A stretch of 64,000 nucleotides of DNA from Syngnathus acus (lineage: Eukaryota; Chordata; Actinopteri; Syngnathiformes; Syngnathidae): NCBI RefSeq assembly GCF_901709675.1, contig NC_051090.1:620842-684841 (forward strand). The letters run 5' to 3'. Positions 1 through 10,705 of the stretch are shown piece by piece. The notes under the pieces are model-generated. The model was not told the DNA's origin and did not search any database. It saw nothing but the letters and a program-made list of their open reading frames with translations. Every line of letters begins with the position of its first letter. The first letter of the stretch is position 1. Both the position numbers and the translations under genes were made by a program.

Positions 1-238
1 CAAACACGTTCAATGTTGTGATGTTGACATGGCTTTTCCCATGACCGATGGACATCATCGTAATCAAGCGGGATTCATAAGAAAACGCAATCTGTCATTT
101 GCCATGTCCTTATTTAAGAATCCCGCTTCCCCTAGTGGTGTAGCCTTGCCTAGTCAAGTCTTTAAGCCTCCTGTAACTTAGCTCCTCTTCATATCCACTT
201 CCAAACACCTTTCATTTGTTTCCATTAAGTTTTCCTTC

Positions 239-310
239 ATCCTGGAGCCGATCCCAGCAGTCTTCGGGTGGGCAGGCTAGACCCTGAACTGGTCGCCAGC
301 CATTCACAGT
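239..310. repeat. Degenerate interspersed repeat fragment
   Basis: The wording 'gatcccagcagtcttcgggt' followed by 'ccctgaactggtcgccagcc' resembles a dispersed repeat found in very many copies in teleost genomes. I know the pattern but not its family name for certain. It is short, with no visible ends or target duplication. Confidence 0.45.
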
Positions 311-1544
311 CCATTCGAGCACTAAACCTTGATCTGACTCGAGTCCCACTGCAGTCTCCGCTGCAATATCCGCATCAGCTATGTAAATAGTATGACATCA
401 TCTAACAGCGTGACACAGTGTAAGCCAGCCATGACAACAAAGAACAAAGAAACACAACATGACGCAGTAAAGCAAAGAGAACAATAGCGGGCCTAAGTCT
501 GTTTCATCGTTGATCGATCCTGGGGTTTGGGTCTCCAATCAGACCACGGTATTTGGAGTTTCTCCCGAGATGAAGAAAAGAGTTGGCGACAACAACAGCT
601 TTACGACTGCTCTTAAAATGACCGAGTACTAAACCCAACTGATATCACAAAAGTTGAGAGCTGCAATAAACATTGGCGAATGGACAGGCGCAGCAATGTA
701 GATAAAGAAAACATCACAGTAACTTATGATGGGGTCATGACCAGCGACCTAGCGCATGTGCACCATCCAACTCCAAACTCTGCCTATCTCACCAAAAAAA
801 GCTGCCAGCCGCTTCACGCTCAATGCCTTTTCAAATCTCTGTGGTGAGCACATGTTGTTTTCAGCCTGACTTGCTTTCTCGTCTTTGGCCACGTCTGGGG
901 AGAGTTTTATGTTTTGGTGCTTTATTTGTTTTGGTTTTTTCTTTTTCCGTAGACAGTTCGGGTGATTGAACTTTGTCCCTAGATAAGTTGTGTGCCTGAC
1001 GTATCTGAACAAAGTGGCAGGCACAAAGAGTTCATGCCTGGGCACATTATTGACCTGTTCCAATCACAATAACTTCCACTGTCTGTGGTTTCTAGAGTTT
1101 CCATAACGCAGTGAAACTCCCCTCAGTGCATATGTACAGCATTTGAGGACGTCCTCATCTAGTTTGCATGAAAATTGTGAGCCATCCCACAAGTGCAAAG
1201 GTTAGGCTATGATACAGTATCGCTGTGTTTCAGCCACCGGGCTCAAGAAAAGTAAGAAATACATTGAAATATTTTGTGGTTCTTCTTTTCTCAAATTGAA
1301 ACCGTTTACCATTTCAAGGCTACATGGATCTATTAAAATAGCTTCTACCGCTCCTTTAAACTACAATCTACAAATAATACAAACTGAGGTTCGTTTTTGC
1401 CATTAATAGTATTCTTGCTCTACGTATATACGGCGTATGAACTTCATATAAGTTGTCAAGGGTTAAAATAAAAGAAAACCTGATGTCTTGATCTTTTTCC
1501 GAGTTAAAAATAGTCATCCTTACTGTGCGCTCAGCTGATGCGTG

Positions 1545-1945
1545 TCATTCTCCCGTGCGTGATGGCAGCGTCCTTTCCTTTCTGTCCGCCCGCCGATTGC
1601 ATCCAGGTGTATCTGCGGTTGGCAAGTGACAGCGGCGGCGGCGGCAGCTGCAGCCGGCCGTGGGCGCACACACGCATGCATGCATTCGAGGCTTCATAGA
1701 TTGAAAAGGAGCTCCGATTTGTCAGCTGCTTCCGCGTGTGTGCGTGCACCAGCACAGCAACGGGCGGACCCCCGGACTGCGCGACTCTGCGCGACTCTGC
1801 TGCAAGGATGGCAGAGCAGAGTAGAGCGAAGCAAAGCACGGGACTCGAGTGGGAGGGGACACGGTCGGCGTGGCTCGACCTCTGCACCGACCGACGCAAC
1901 TTCTCGGCTATCTCGGGATCGCACGGCTCTGCCTTTCTGTGATCC
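1545..1945. promoter_or_regulatory. CpG-rich block, possible distal promoter or 5' exon
   Basis: CG dinucleotides are dense here (GGC runs near 1630, repeated GCGCGACTCT near 1782-1800, many CG steps at 1860-1920), while the sequence on both sides is AT-rich and CpG-poor. In vertebrates such islands usually mark promoters. Frames are open on both strands (133 codons on +, 162 on -), but they are low-complexity (Ala, Arg and Ser rich) and I do not read them as proteins. It could serve a gene to the left on the - strand, or be an alternative first exon of ebna1bp2. Confidence 0.35.
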
Positions 1946-4130
1946 TCAATTGACACGGCACTTTTACTCTTCAAGCATTCATTTGATATCGCACTTTTTT
2001 TTTCAACAGAAATGTGCAAACGAATGATTTGATATTGATATAGGCCTCCAGCAACTTGATTGGGTGTACAATATACAGTTATAAAAGAAAAAGAGAAAAC
2101 GTGTACAATACATGTTCAAAATAGAAATAGCCACAACCATGAACAGGACAAGCGATGTTGAAAATGGTTGGTTGGATGGATCAATAAAAAGAATGCCTTT
2201 TCAGAATGATCATCTTCAAAGAGCTCTCAAATGCCATTTTAGTACTGCATGTGATTTCTAAAAGAATAAACATCTTGATTGATTGTCAATTGTTTTTGTT
2301 TCTGATGCCTAGAATTGGCCGTGGTGCATTGGCCTAATATAGATGAAGATACAAACGTGCAAGTTGGTCAAATCTTTTTCAAATCTCCCATTCTTCATGT
2401 TCAATACTTCCATCCTCAACAGGGCCACGTTCCAAATTTAGATTGTGTTTCATTCACACACAGCTAATCGTTTACGCATTGAAGTGCTACCGCAGTACGC
2501 AGACAAGTATTATTTATAGACCAAAGCCAGAAGAACTTGTGATTGTGTTGATTGGATGCAATAGTCGGCGCGTGAGTGAGTCATCGAACCGAGGCTACGT
2601 TCTACCGACTCTGTCAGTGACTTGTTTTTCGCCGTGTTCCCGTTGTGAGCTTCCATTCTTTTCTCTGGGCAATCCCTCCGGCGGCAAAACTCCATCTGTG
2701 TATATTACACCCCGAGCACCCTTCCCAAAAAGGGGCAGTGCTCTTGTGAACAGATGTTCAGCAGTCTGTTCGTTCCGGTAGCGAGGTTGGGAAGTACGTA
2801 CATTTCCAAGTGAAGTGTTGGACTGAAAGGATGTACTTTTACTTTCAGATCAACATCTTGAGCATTTAGGTTGTGTATTGAAAGAAAGCATCGGCATATT
2901 TCACTGAAGCTGGTGCAGCCAGCCAGAAGATGCTGGCCCCGTGAAAAGGATCACCTTGGGGCCCACCACAAAAACAACAAATTGAAAAGGAGCAGGGGCA
3001 TCTCAATAAATTCTAATTAGAGGGAGCCACAAAGCAATCTAGCAACAGAGCAGCTGCTTCACTCCAAGCAAATCTTTATTTATGAATGTACAAATTCATG
3101 CACGCACGCATATGAGCCACACATATTTATGTTTATGTTGCGTCATATCGTTGGAAACTCAGCAATTATATTTGCATGTCCTACAATTGGCTTTTCCGGT
3201 GGAAGCATTTCTATGCATCTGTATTTCATGATGAAAACACAAGCTAGCACAGAGCACACTATGTGAACGAGACAAGGGACTTTGTGGCAAAGGATCCGTC
3301 CGACTTGGAAGAAAACTTGTGATGAATGGCCAAAGTTTGGGACAATATTGATGCAGTGTGCTATCGAGCTGTTCTGCACAACCATGTTTCATTGCTTAAA
3401 GAGGCTGATTTAATGGACTTCTTGGTGCCAGAATCAATTCCAACATGATCGGGTATTCTTTTGTGCTCATTTTCTGCCTTTAGGTTACTTTTTACACAAT
3501 GCTATGCATTCACTTTGCTCGTGATGTATTATTGCTCAGAGGGGTTGTAAAAGTGGACAATGAAGCTAGTTAAGTGCAAGACCATTTAGATTACAAATAT
3601 GTTTACAATGAATAGCTGCATGCATTTTCTCTTATTGGGGGTATGACCATTCAAACTTATGGTGGCTCTGGTTATGTGACATGGCAAGTACTGGACTTGG
3701 GAGCCAATTGCTGGGGGGGGGGGCGAGCAATGAAGTGGATATAGTGGTGGTAAAAATAGGGCAGCGACATCCTCATGTGCTGCTGTACAGTACAACATGT
3801 ACCTGGCAAAAGATTTAAAAGCTTTTCAGTGCAAAAGAACCTCAAAGGAGGTAGTACATTGAGAAACACAATTTGCTGCCTGGTCATGGTGAAGATAGGG
3901 GCAGGGAAGATAAATGAGAGGACAATGAGGCAGTGAGGGAGGTCATTATTTAGAGGGCTAGACTCAAGGTGGGAGATAAAGGATGAAGGGGAGTGGCCAA
4001 TGAGAGAGTGACAGACTGTAACAAAGATACACATGTGCCAAGAGAAGGAAAACAAGGGACCTAAAAGGTGACAAATGGCGCTTCAGGTAGAGAAAAGGGC
4101 TGAACTAAATAAGAAAAGCAACAATCACAT

Positions 4131-4232
<102 letters not shown>

Positions 4233-4716
4233 CTCTCACACAACAGTCCACACATGACAACAACTAGTGTCGTCATCATGCATCATCCTCAAAATGAGAT
4301 TAGGTCCACATCAACCGCCCCTTCAGCACTGATGAGAGGTGATGTCGCATTTCCCTTAGAAATTCAGTGAATGGCCTTTCCTCTGTCAAAGAAAGCTGGC
4401 CACCCTGCAATGCATCGCTTCATTTCTTTCTTCACTTCTAATCAGTGTCAGGATGGAGAAAAAAGGAAGGAAGGAAGGAAGAGAAGGGAGCATTGAAAAA
4501 AGAGTGAGGGAGGATTTGCATATCACATTCAAAAGAACAGAGAGAACTTGGCATCAAATATATTTCCCTTCATTGCATCAACTTGTAGGAATTGGCATCC
4601 TATTATTTGGTGATTATTGTTGATACACTATTTTTCCCATTTCATTCCAAAACTGAATGCATTTTTAGCCTTTATGAGTCAGGACTTTCTTGAAACATTT
4701 TCTTTTTGATCCTCAG

Positions 4717-4805
4717 TATTGGAGTCCAGTCACCGGCCGGATCGGATGGTTTGGCGGACCGGATTCAGCCCGCGGGTCACCATTTGGTGATCCCTGTGCT
4801 ACAGG
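4717..4805. mobile_element. hAT-like DNA transposon end fragment
   Basis: Read on the - strand from about 4805, the sequence begins CTGTAGCACAGGGATCACC and continues into a GC-rich run with 'gacccgcgggctgaatccgg'. That arrangement (a CAGGG-type start, then a 'gcgggccggat' body) resembles hAT-family ends common in vertebrates. The second end and the target duplication are not visible, so this is a fragment. Confidence 0.35.
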
Positions 4806-5339
4806 CTCTCAATAGTTAATCTTCTTTTTAATCTGCTGTCGGAGGGAGCCTGTCACTCGGATGATGAGTGACAGTTGGATGGGAATTGGCTCCACAGTTT
4901 TAGGCAAGTATACTGACAGGAATAGAACAGAAATGATATGATTCTCTTTAGAAAATGCCTCAGAGTACAGCCCTGACCTTGCAGAGGGTGCTAAGGTAGG
5001 CACAAATTGCAAATATCGGCTAACAAAAGCGGTGAAAATGACTCTCTTGGGGATGAGTCACTTTCTGCTTGGAGGACTTGGAGGATAAACTACTGTTCCC
5101 AAGCAGCCGTACTCCTCCCCAGTGTTTAATGTTACATTTGTGTGTGGCCTGTTTGCCACATCTATGAATCATATGATAACATTGAATATCCAATGATTGT
5201 CGTTGTAATGACACAAACCATTGTTTTATTCTTATACAACAAATGTATTGTTTTTGTTTTACTGGGTGGATGATAGATTTCATGATGTTATTTTTCTTTG
5301 TTTTGTATTTATGGTCATGTTTGTTTTGATTCCATTAGG

Positions 5340-5497
5340 ATTTAGGTAGGAACCTTTGTCATACACGCTTCTCCGTCGACGGACTGTTTTAGTCGTAGCA
5401 CAAACTCGCCCTCTTCCGCCGCACGTGAACTGCAGTGAATGGTGAACGTGTTGCCCTCATACGACTACATACCTTCTCCTTAAATCATTTTAGCCAT
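5340..5497 (+). promoter_or_regulatory. ebna1bp2: ebna1bp2 promoter and 5' leader
   Basis: This CpG-containing stretch sits just before the first coding exon. It has a perfect E-box CACGTG at 5422-5427 beside an ETS-like CTTCCG. CACGTG is the MYC/MAX site, and ribosome-assembly genes are well-known MYC targets, so a growth-linked promoter is a reasonable inference. An ATG at 5439 opens a 14-codon upstream frame ending at 5483, out of frame with the protein. A pyrimidine-rich CATTTTAG ending at 5493 looks like a 3' splice site, so the leader may be spliced. The transcription start is not determined. Confidence 0.55.
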
Positions 5498-7665
5498 ATG
5501 GTTATTGCAAGTGACATCATGGAGCTAGTGGAGGAGGACGAGATGTTCAGCGAGGATTCAGAAGACGAACACAGCGAAATGACAGACAATGTGGTGAGTC
5601 ATTTCGACATAGTCTGCTAACTGTTAGCAAACCATGTGCGGTGGCAATTTTTGTTAGTATCCAGTTATAATTGTAAAAGACACCAGTGGTTGAAACCGTC
5701 TCAAGATAACGCGCTTTTGAAACGGCACCGCTCTGAAAAAAAGCGAACTTATTTTGAACGATCGTGTTAATAACCGATTTATACTTGTGTGTGTTCGCGC
5801 GAGTTTAATGGAAGCACGTCCAGAATGATTGTTTTCCTGTCTGTCGTCTGTGTGTTTAGCTCCAAGAAGCCTTCGCAAAAGGCTTGTTGAAGCCCGGAAT
5901 GAACGTGATGGTGGATAAACCCCATAAGTTCATCAACAATGTGGTAAGACTTGATTGTTGACATCGTTTGAATGAACCCATATAGATATATATGTGTGAC
6001 TAATTCCATTGAGGTTATTCTTCAATGCAGGCGGGCATGAAACAGTGTTTGGCTGACTTGAAGAAAGACCTCCCCTGGGTGGAGAGGTTGGACCTCACGA
6101 ACCCGCCGGTTGAGGATGTCATCACTAAGCTTGGAGGGAATATGCAAAGTGGCGGCAGCATTGGAGAAGTCAATGCAGATGACGATTTTCAGAGGGAGAT
6201 GTTCTTGTGTGTGCCAACTTTTGATTTCTTCTTAGTGGCATAAAGGTTTGACTCTGATTTGCTCTGTTAAATGCCTTGGCAGCTACCGCCAAGCGCAAGC
6301 CACAGTTCTTGAAGCGCTGCCTCTTTTGAACAAGCACGGCATTCCCACCAAGAGGCCAGATGACTACTTTGCTGAGATGGCCAAGTCTGATCAACAAATG
6401 CAGAAGGTGACTTCATTTTATTGGGACTTGGATGACGAGGGGTGGGGAATTGACCGTCATTGGATGAAAGCGAGAGCGAATGGGTATTACTCATGATACA
6501 AATTTGATGGTTAACAAATGCAGACATTTTTATTCTGAACAATATGACATGAGCTACTCCTATTTCATTCTGTGGTTTCCCATGCAACAGAGCTGGAATA
6601 TCATCACTGTAGCCGCAGCAATTGGACAGGAGAAATGGTTGTCCAATTTGGGCCATTTCCAGTTCATTTTCTTTCATTCCCATGCTAACAATTTGCAATC
6701 CCAACTGTGACCTATTGCGTTGTCTTAAGACGTTTCATTCTGATTTCAGCCCGTTGATGACTCTTGAACTTATCCAGGCTTCACAGTTAAATGCAACTAT
6801 TTGCGCACTCCTCTTTTCTTGTCTCTTCCTCCTTCCAGATCAGGAAGAAGCTGCTTTCTAAACAGGCAGCAATAGAGAAGTCCGAGAAGGCAAAGAAGTT
6901 ACGCGAGCAAAGGAAATTTGGCAAAAAGGTTCTTTTCCAATATTATCTATTTGGAAAGTGGACGGAATTCCACTCTGCACAGTCATTAAAAATAGTGTGT
7001 GGTTATTATTAGGTGCAAGTTGAGGTGATCCAGAAGAGACAGAAGGCAAAGAAGGCAATGATGACTGCTGTCAAGAAATACCAGAAAGGTTGGTCAGGGG
7101 GATGGCGTTTTTGTATTTTGCTATCAGTGGGCGCGAAAGCTGCAACGTGAAGCTCTTCTTTCCTTGCCGTCGGTTGTGTGTGACAAGGAACTGTTGTGAT
7201 CCTCCCACTTACAGGAATGACTGACAAGTTGGATTTCTTGGAAGGAGACCAAAAGGCAAATACTTCTCAGAGTTCCAAGAAAGCAGTGAACAACAAAGGG
7301 TAAATTGGCATCCGCTGTAGCAATCGTCAAATGCCACCCCAACTTAATGCTCAATTGAATTGGGACTGCTCCTTTCGTAGCCCGAGCGCCAAGAAACAAT
7401 TTAAGGACCAGAAGTTTGGCTTTGGGGGCAAGAAGAGTGGAAAGAAGTGGAACACAAAAGAAAGCCACAATGACGTTTCCAGCTTCCGCGCTAGAGTGGC
7501 TAATGCCAAGGGTCCAAAAGGAAAGAAAGGCAAAGGAGGCAAACAAAATGTAAGTGACACAAATACTGCGCTCGGTGCATGTTAAAGCTGCTGATTTTGG
7601 TTTTCTTTATCTTACAGAAACGTCCAGGGAAGTCTGCACGTAGAAAGAGCAAGTCTCGCTCGTGA
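5498..7665 (+). CDS. ebna1bp2: EBNA1-binding protein 2 homologue (EBP2), rRNA-processing factor
   Basis: Nine coding exons, all phases consistent: 5498-5593, 5860-5943, 6031-6206, 6283-6406, 6839-6928, 7013-7088, 7215-7299, 7381-7549 and 7618-7665 (315 residues; human about 306). EBP2 is a nucleolar factor for 60S ribosomal subunit assembly and 27S pre-rRNA processing. The acidic N-terminus (EEDE, SEDSEDEHSE) is followed by LQEAFAKGLLKPGMNV, by DDDFQREM then YRQAQATVLEALP, by PTKRPDDYFAEMAKSD, by a Lys/Arg-rich coiled-coil-prone stretch, and by KYQKGMTDKLDFLEGDQK and QKFGFGGKK, ending in a basic tail. All are EBP2 family landmarks. The start is uncertain: ATG 5498 has a weak context (C at -3), while ATG 5519 has A at -3 and G at +4 and would give 308 residues. 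The donors after exon 3 (GTGTGT) and exon 5 (GTTCTT) are weak. The gene is convergent with cfap144. Confidence 0.96.
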
Positions 7666-7972
7666 AACACCTCGTGGCTCTTCAGCTTGAGCTCGAAGTG
7701 GATTTCCTAACATCTAAGACTTCTTCTTTTTGACATTTTGCTCAAACGGCCCTCCGTCCAATTGGGAGTGGTTGAGGAGGAACATGGCCTAATCATCAGG
7801 CCGCATCGAGGAAGGAAGACTTTAAAACCGCATGATTTCAATTCTTTAGTTTGATTTCCTCTAGAAAAGATTTTTTTACGCCAACTGAGTTGTACAGGAT
7901 ATAGGTTACAATGGTGGACAAGATTTTGAAATGATTTCTATCGGTCTTATCACATCTACCCGTTTGGTAGTT

Positions 7973-8880
7973 TCATTTTGAAAAGCGCAGGACAGACTCT
8001 TGGTGCTTGGTGATGTCTGAGCTGTGTCGGAAGAAATTAAATCTGTTGTCTGTGCGATTTGCTGGGATCTGTGGACAAAACAAATGTAGTTAGTTGAGGA
8101 GTGGAAGCAATAGCAAAATGTCCTCTTGAGACCTCCTCACCAGGGCTGTGGACACCCATCCAATCTCCTGACTTTCAGTCAATGGCATTGCATATTTCTT
8201 TGTGGGTTCCTGGCGAGCTTTGTGGAATGCTTCGATGAAGTCCGCTTGAGAAAAGGAAAGCCTATGATCAGCAATATTCTTGACAACATATTTTCCCCCT
8301 TGCCTTCAAAGGAGCTGCATCCCCAGAATAACACTTGTTGTCATTTTGGAAGCCAGGATGTGTACGAATTGGACAACAGCCAGCCAGCCAGTCTGAGTAG
8401 TTCAACACACATTTCCAGCCCAAGACACTAAAGTGATCCTTCATATTTTCACGGAGCCCGAATTAGACTGTACAGCTCTTCAACTGAAACCCATTCAATG
8501 ATTCAGGCACATCTTTTGCTGTGGCTGCTGATAAATACAATGAAAGCAAAAGGATGTTCAACTCACAGTTTTCTGGAATCACTTCTTGTGGTTTCCTGCA
8601 CATAGGTTTGTCTGGTAGAACGTGCACTGAAAGTCACGATCCAAGTCAAATAGGAGAAAACACACCACTGACACTTGTGTGTGTGTGTGTGTGTTTACCT
8701 GCTTGCCAAACGTCTTATATACGAATACAACGGAGTGTTCGGTAAAAGTAGATGTGACTTACACTTTCTGTATGGGTTGATGCTAAACTCGGTGTGGAGT
8801 CTTTGTTGTCTTTGTTCTTTCTGGATCATCTCCACGTAAATTGCATTCTGGTGGACCCAATCTTTTTCCTTTGCTTGCAT
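7973..8880 (-). CDS. cfap144: Cilia- and flagella-associated protein 144 (FAM183 family)
   Basis: Four exons on the - strand: 8880-8763, 8626-8567, 8244-8141 and 8068-7973. All junctions are GT-AG and phases agree (118+60+104+96 = 378 bases, 125 residues plus stop; human about 134). The product reads DWVHQNAIYVEMIQKEQ..FSINPYRK, then a short variable middle exon with DKPM, then EPTKKYAMPLTESQEIGW and finally NRTDNRFNFFRHSSDITKH. VHQNA, NPYRK, TKKY..P.TESQEIGW and the final DIT are hallmarks of the CFAP144/FAM183 family, small proteins of motile cilia with no enzyme activity known. An in-frame stop four codons before ATG 8880 supports the start. Intron 1 carries a (TG)n tract at 8676-8694. Next to EBNA1BP2 in human as well. 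The usual KPMSWHD reads KPMCRK here, a divergent spot. Confidence 0.92.
8036..8041 (+). terminator. Candidate ebna1bp2 poly(A) signal (ATTAAA)
   Basis: ATTAAA lies 371 bases after the ebna1bp2 stop and is followed by a GT-rich stretch (tctgttgtctgtgcg), as expected for a downstream cleavage element. I see no AATAAA nearer the stop. The site falls inside the antisense of the last cfap144 coding exon, so the 3' ends of the two genes would overlap. Inferred from sequence only. Confidence 0.4.
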
Positions 8881-8964
8881 TGAGCAAAATCAACCGGCAC
8901 TCAATTGATAGAATAGAAAGTTCACCTCTGATCCGTGAAGCTACTTTTGTCCGGCGCACGCACC

Positions 8965-9009
8965 GTTGCCTAGCAACAGAAAGCTCACCCCGCTGCCGCA
9001 ATAACCAAT
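8965..9009 (-). promoter_or_regulatory. cfap144: cfap144 promoter: RFX X-box plus CCAAT box
   Basis: GTTGCCTAGCAAC at 8965-8977 is a near-perfect inverted repeat matching the X-box bound by RFX factors (GTTGCC, spacer, RGCAAC). It lies about 85 bases upstream of the cfap144 ATG. A CCAAT box (CCAAT at 9005-9009) lies about 30 bases further out, a pairing typical of RFX/NF-Y promoters. RFX2/RFX3 together with FOXJ1 switch on motile-cilia genes, so this fits the gene call independently of the protein match. Confidence 0.8.
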
Positions 9010-9065
9010 TTGGGCCACACGATGAGGCTGTACGCTCAGCATTGAGCATGTGTGTGGGGGGGACT

Positions 9066-9190
9066 CTTGCATTTAAAGGAGCCATATCATGGAAAAGACT
9101 TTTTGTTTTTTTAGCTTTTAAATCAATTTGATTGTGCACTTGAAGTCTCCAGGATCGTAGAAAATTTCACCTAATACCTCAAAGTGTTGC
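9066..9190. repeat. Dispersed-repeat-like end fragment
   Basis: 'Ttaaaggagccatatcatgg' followed by 'gactttttgtttttttagct' resembles a repeat end I have seen in many teleost genomes (ttaaagggg-catattatg type). It may continue to about 9440. Family and boundaries are uncertain. Confidence 0.35.
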
Positions 9191-10652
9191 AGAGATACTT
9201 TTACAATTGTTTGGGGGATAGTTGCAGATGAATTGCATCGAAGGTTCTTAATAATAATGGATTTGTTAGCTTCTCGCTAATGCTTGACAGCTTTTAATCA
9301 AGCAAAAGGTTTGCGGCGCAAGTAAACTCTACCTCGGCTAAAAAACTACAAATATGTCTGACCGTGGTTCCATGTTGCGGCTCATTGGCTGAGTCTTAAT
9401 TGTTGAGGTATCCAAATCATAGTGCATTCGTCAATGAACCACTGAGAGCAAGTACAACATGATGAGAAATATCCCACTCTTAATTGCAGTTACCAAAGAA
9501 TGTTGACAAGTATTCATCACCACAGAAGTAAATCATTTGGTACGTCGCTTTAATGTCTTTTCCACATCTGTCCTTGTCAGCTCGGATGCATTTATCATGA
9601 TGAAATAGGCACCCGCCTTGATGACGGTCCGTTTCAAATTCACGTGCTATTTCAAAGACGGCTTCTCTAGGCGGCAAGAGCCTTCTGTCCCTCTTTGAAA
9701 TTATAATAGGGCCAGGTGGAATTACAGATGCAGGTGAGGGCAGGGCGGGGGGGGGGGAGTCACGGCTGCAGGTTGATGCGGCTGCTGCGCTTCTCAATAG
9801 GATGAAAGAAAAAGCAGAGTGACAGAAGGCTGGGATGGAGAAATGAATGCAACTTGGACATAGCTAACTCTTTGGATGATGAAATACAACCTTAAAAGAT
9901 GTCATGAAGGTGAAAGAAGAATATCAGATCAATCCAAAAATGATGGAGGAAGGAATTGAAAGGAGCAGAGATAGCAGTCATGAGCTGCAGCCTCGCCTCA
10001 GGGCGATCACAATTGGTTCAAAGGGCCGTGCACTGACACGGGGCCCGCAAACCACATTAGACCAACTCTGTCATCAACCGCACCTCTTACCTCGAGCGTT
10101 GAGAAACATCTGCCAGAAAAACAACAACATTGGTTTTCATTGGAGGCAGAGTTGCCTTTCAATGTCATAAAAGGATGTTTAGTATGCAGCATGCACATTA
10201 TGCATCACAGCATACCTGGTGTTGTCACAGGTCATTTGCCTTTATGTCTTGTCTAAATGATGACTCTTTGAGTTGCTGCTGTGAATTGTAAAACCAAACG
10301 AAATCAAGAACAAACCACAACGAAGAAACTTTGGAGTGAGGACACAAAGTAGTCCAAAAAAATCAAAGACACTCTTGTCAACAGTAAATAATCACACTGA
10401 GACATGTTTTGAATGCAATTTGATTGACTGCTTCTAAAGGAGAAATGGAATTATAATGGCATGAATTATAAAAACATACACTTTTGCAAAAATGGGCTAC
10501 TCTTAAAATGGGAATATTTTTGAAGTCATCAGATGAATTCAATTGGTTATTTCCTAATAGGTAAGGTAAGGTGAATTGAATTGTACGAGAGCACCGGTCG
10601 AAAAGGGATTATCTATGCGCAGTGTGCGCAAATGCACATTCCACGAGTGTTA

Positions 10653-10705
10653 GAATAGAATAGATCTTTATTGTCATTGTCACATGTACAACGAAATTTA
10701 AAATT
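10653..10705 (+). repeat. Teleost interspersed-repeat tail
   Basis: 'Agaatagaatagatctttat' followed by 'tgtcattgtcacatgtacaa' and 'cgaaattt' matches a tail seen in very many copies in percomorph genomes, usually at the 3' end of a non-autonomous element. An AT-rich low-complexity run follows. No target duplication was identified. Confidence 0.5.

Noticed and set aside
6407-6838. Intronic snoRNA in ebna1bp2
   Set aside because: Ribosome-assembly genes often host snoRNAs, and scattered TGATG/CTGA-like words occur, but no correctly spaced C/D pair with terminal stem, nor an H/ACA double hairpin, could be made out. A snoRNA covariance search would decide.
9480-9797. A 105-codon reverse frame upstream of cfap144 as a gene
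   Set aside because: No domain, no splice or promoter context, and a poly(C/G) run shapes its first part. Left as unexplained rather than annotated.
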